A stretch of 14,579 bases of DNA from Kiritimatiellia bacterium (lineage in GTDB: Bacteria; Verrucomicrobiota; Kiritimatiellia; RFP12; UBA1067): contig CAAGNL010000430.1 of assembly GCA_900771305.1 (NCBI GenBank), positions 1 to 14,579 on the forward strand, written 5' to 3'. The notes below the pieces were generated by a model. That model saw only the letters and a program-made list of their open reading frames with translations, had not been told where the DNA came from and did not search any database. Of this stretch, positions 13,013 to 14,579 are shown in pieces (position 1 is the first letter of the stretch; each line of letters starts with the position of its first letter). Made by a program: the position numbers and the translations under genes.

Positions 13013-14340
13013 TAGATCCTCCTCAAATCATAGGTGTGCCGCCGCCCGGCCGAAAATGGCGGTATATGGCCGCCCGAGGCCGCCGCGAGGCAGCAGAGCG
13101 CGAGCGCCGCCGCGCGGTCAGAGTGGCCGTCGGCGTTGCGGGGCGCGGAGTAGGTGACGTTGCCGCCCGTGGAGACGACGCGCTGCACGGCGTGGAGGTC
13201 TTCGCGGATCTCGCGCGAGACGGGCACGCGGATGGACCGCTCCTCGAAGCGGCGGCGCAGCAGGCCGTACATTTCGCTCTTGGACGAGACCGTGAACTGA
13301 ACGGGCGACACCTTCCCGCCGAGGCGCTTCACCGCCTCCTCCGCGAGCATCGCGCCGATGCCGGTGGAGTCGATGCAGACGCGCCGCACGCGCGAGGCTT
13401 GCGCCTTCGCGCACAGGACATCGAGCTGGTCCGCGAACGGCATGCGCTTCAGCTCCGTCACGTCCGTCACGGCGAGCACGTCGCCCAGCTTCACCGCGGT
13501 GACGATCACCGAGAGGTCGTGCTGGCGGCCGACGTCCATGCCGACGTAGAGGGGGGACGCGCCGTCGTCGACGATGTTCGCCGACTCGCACGCGCCGATC
13601 ATCTCGTAGGGCAGCAGCACGGAGGTGTTGTCGATGAACTCGCACATGAACTCCTGCGCCCAGATGTCCGGGTCGTCCACGCCGGCGCGCAGCTCGTCCA
13701 GCTTCGCCTTCGCCTTGGCGGCGTCGCGTCCGAACAGGCCCTCGCGGACGGCGTCCTCGATCGTCACCTTGTGCTTCGCGTACTGCTCGTTGTGCTCCCA
13801 GAGATCCGCGAACTTGTTGCCGCGTCCCTTGGGCGTGGAGACGATCCGCAGGCGCTTCTCTCCGGCGAGGGAATTCGTGATCGAGGGGTAGATGGCCGCC
13901 CAGATGTCGAAGGGGCGCTCGTGGATGGCGAACTCGTCGAGAATCAGATTGGCCGAATAGCCGCGCGCCGTGTCCGGATTGGCGGGGGTGGCCACGATGC
14001 GCGCGCCGTTCGCGAAGCGGATCTCGGCGCGCGCGAGCAGGGCGTTCGCGGAATCACGCAGTTCGTCGTAGCTGTCGACGGTGGCCTTGACGGCCTCGGC
14101 CCACTTCCGGGCCTTCTGCATCCATTCGAGGGCCTGTCGTTCTCCAGCCGAGAGGACCACCCAGAGATCGGAGGTGCCCTTCGGCTGCACGGCGCAGTCC
14201 GTCACGGCCTCGCACGCCGTCGAGAACGACTTCCCGGTTTGACGGGACCAGAGTCCGATCTTGAATCGGGACGAATCCGCCACCCACCTCTGCTGCCAGG
14301 GGAGGAGGATCTCGTTCAGGATGGACTTTTCGCGTGTCAT
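13012..14340 (-). CDS. Large terminase subunit (Mu gp28-like): packaging ATPase and nuclease
   Basis: The 442-residue protein drives DNA into the prohead and cuts it. The ATPase half has a Walker A motif SRQTGKS (residues 32-38), a Walker B strand NLILDE (131-136, with D135 and E136) and a coupling motif VSTP (167-170). The nuclease half is an RNase H-like fold with the three expected acidic residues: D269 in GMDVG, D324 in CIDSTG and D408 in GHSDR. The 'SRQTGKS' form of Walker A and the length match Mu gp28-type terminases. The ATG at 14340 is preceded by no strong ribosome binding site and follows the small subunit by 10 bases, so translation probably depends on the upstream gene. The stop codon overlaps the portal start (TAATG). 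All catalytic residues are present and the gene looks intact. Confidence 0.95.
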   Translation of the reverse strand: MTREKSILNEILLPWQQRWVADSSRFKIGLWSRQTGKSFSTACEAVTDCAVQPKGTSDLWVVLSAGERQALEWMQKARKWAEAVKATVDSYDELRDSANALLARAEIRFANGARIVATPANPDTARGYSANLILDEFAIHERPFDIWAAIYPSITNSLAGEKRLRIVSTPKGRGNKFADLWEHNEQYAKHKVTIEDAVREGLFGRDAAKAKAKLDELRAGVDDPDIWAQEFMCEFIDNTSVLLPYEMIGACESANIVDDGASPLYVGMDVGRQHDLSVIVTAVKLGDVLAVTDVTELKRMPFADQLDVLCAKAQASRVRRVCIDSTGIGAMLAEEAVKRLGGKVSPVQFTVSSKSEMYGLLRRRFEERSIRVPVSREIREDLHAVQRVVSTGGNVTYSAPRNADGHSDRAAALALCCLAAASGGHIPPFSAGRRHTYDLRRI

Positions 14341-14350
14341 GGATTTTAAG

Positions 14351-14579
14351 TCACTTGATGCCGAAGATCGACTTGACCTTCTCGACGCGCTCGGCGTCGG
14401 TGAGCTGGGCGTCGGCGACCGCCTCGACCGCCTTCGCCTCCTTGGCCTGGAGGATGCGCAGTTTCTCCTGTGCGATTTTCAGTTCCTCTTCCTTGACGGC
14501 CTGGGCGCGTTCGCGCAGCGTGATCTCGCTCGACTTGAGCGTGGCGTCGCGGAATTTGGCGGCGGCGTTGGCGTAGAGG
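14351..14579 (-). CDS. Small terminase subunit, C-terminal part (Mu gp27 / DUF3486-like), partial
   Basis: This is the 3' end of a gene that enters from the right edge; 76 codons are visible, ending in TGA at 14351-14353. The visible part is a long charged helix of coiled-coil character (positions about 10-60 of the fragment, rich in K, E, A, Q), ending in the motif LTDAERVEKVKSIFGIK. Proteins of the DUF3486 family (Mu gp27-like small terminase subunits) end in a similar way: an acidic 'L-T/S-P-E-E-R' helix followed by an I(F/Y)G motif. The role would be recognition of phage DNA and delivery to the large subunit. The gene lies 10 bases upstream of the large terminase, which is the normal place for it. 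The family call rests on the tail end and the context only, since the DNA-binding N-terminus is outside the window. Confidence 0.7.
   Translation of the reverse strand, partial: LYANAAAKFRDATLKSSEITLRERAQAVKEEELKIAQEKLRILQAKEAKAVEAVADAQLTDAERVEKVKSIFGIK

Noticed and set aside
11774..13015. Plus-strand open frame of 413 codons opposite the portal gene
   Set aside because: Composition is that of a reverse-strand shadow (R, G, A, H, V) and the minus strand is a clear DUF935 portal.
12997..14349. Plus-strand open frame of 450 codons opposite the large terminase
   Set aside because: The minus strand carries all terminase motifs; the plus frame has no recognisable pattern.

Overview
The window is a high-GC stretch of late (virion) genes from a tailed phage or prophage. 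All supported genes lie on the minus strand, so transcription runs from the right edge towards position 1. I see no host gene, integrase, repressor, transposase, RNA gene or CRISPR array. The host cannot be named from this sequence. The GC-rich third positions, strong GGAGG-type ribosome binding sites and the Thr-Asn-rich secreted-type proteins at the left would fit a GC-rich Gram-negative host such as a member of the Verrucomicrobiota/Kiritimatiellota/Lentisphaerota group, but that is a guess.

Right part (14579 to about 6540) is a Mu-type head module: end of the small terminase subunit (DUF3486-like), large terminase (Mu gp28-like), portal (DUF935, Mu gp29-like), a small possible nuclease, a Mu I-type protease whose 3' half also encodes the scaffold from an internal start, major capsid protein, a DUF1320/Mu gp36-like connector, a 59-residue Cys-rich protein, a Mu F-like head morphogenesis protein, and two neck or tail-completion proteins. 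The order differs from Mu: the F-like gene lies downstream of the capsid and DUF1320 genes, and the possible nuclease sits directly after the portal where F normally lies.

Middle part (about 6513 to 4612) is a non-contractile (siphophage-type) tail module: a small likely tail tube protein, a tail assembly chaperone with a -1 frameshift site in an A9 run, and a very short tape measure protein (336 aa). No tail sheath, baseplate lysozyme or other contractile-tail gene is visible, so the phage looks like a Mu-head/siphophage-tail hybrid in the style of the Pseudomonas transposable siphophages D3112 and B3.

Left part (4593 to 1) holds four genes for the distal tail or virion surface: two unrecognised structural proteins, a 531-residue Thr-Asn-rich protein and a repeat-bearing fibre-like protein cut by the window edge. 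The last two begin with what look like Sec signal peptides, which is unusual for phage tail proteins.

Nearly all genes touch or overlap (ATGA, GTGA, TGATG, TAATG junctions), so this is one translationally coupled operon. The only real break is at about 10925-10994, in front of the protease/scaffold/capsid genes, where a small ORF and promoter-like sequences are found.
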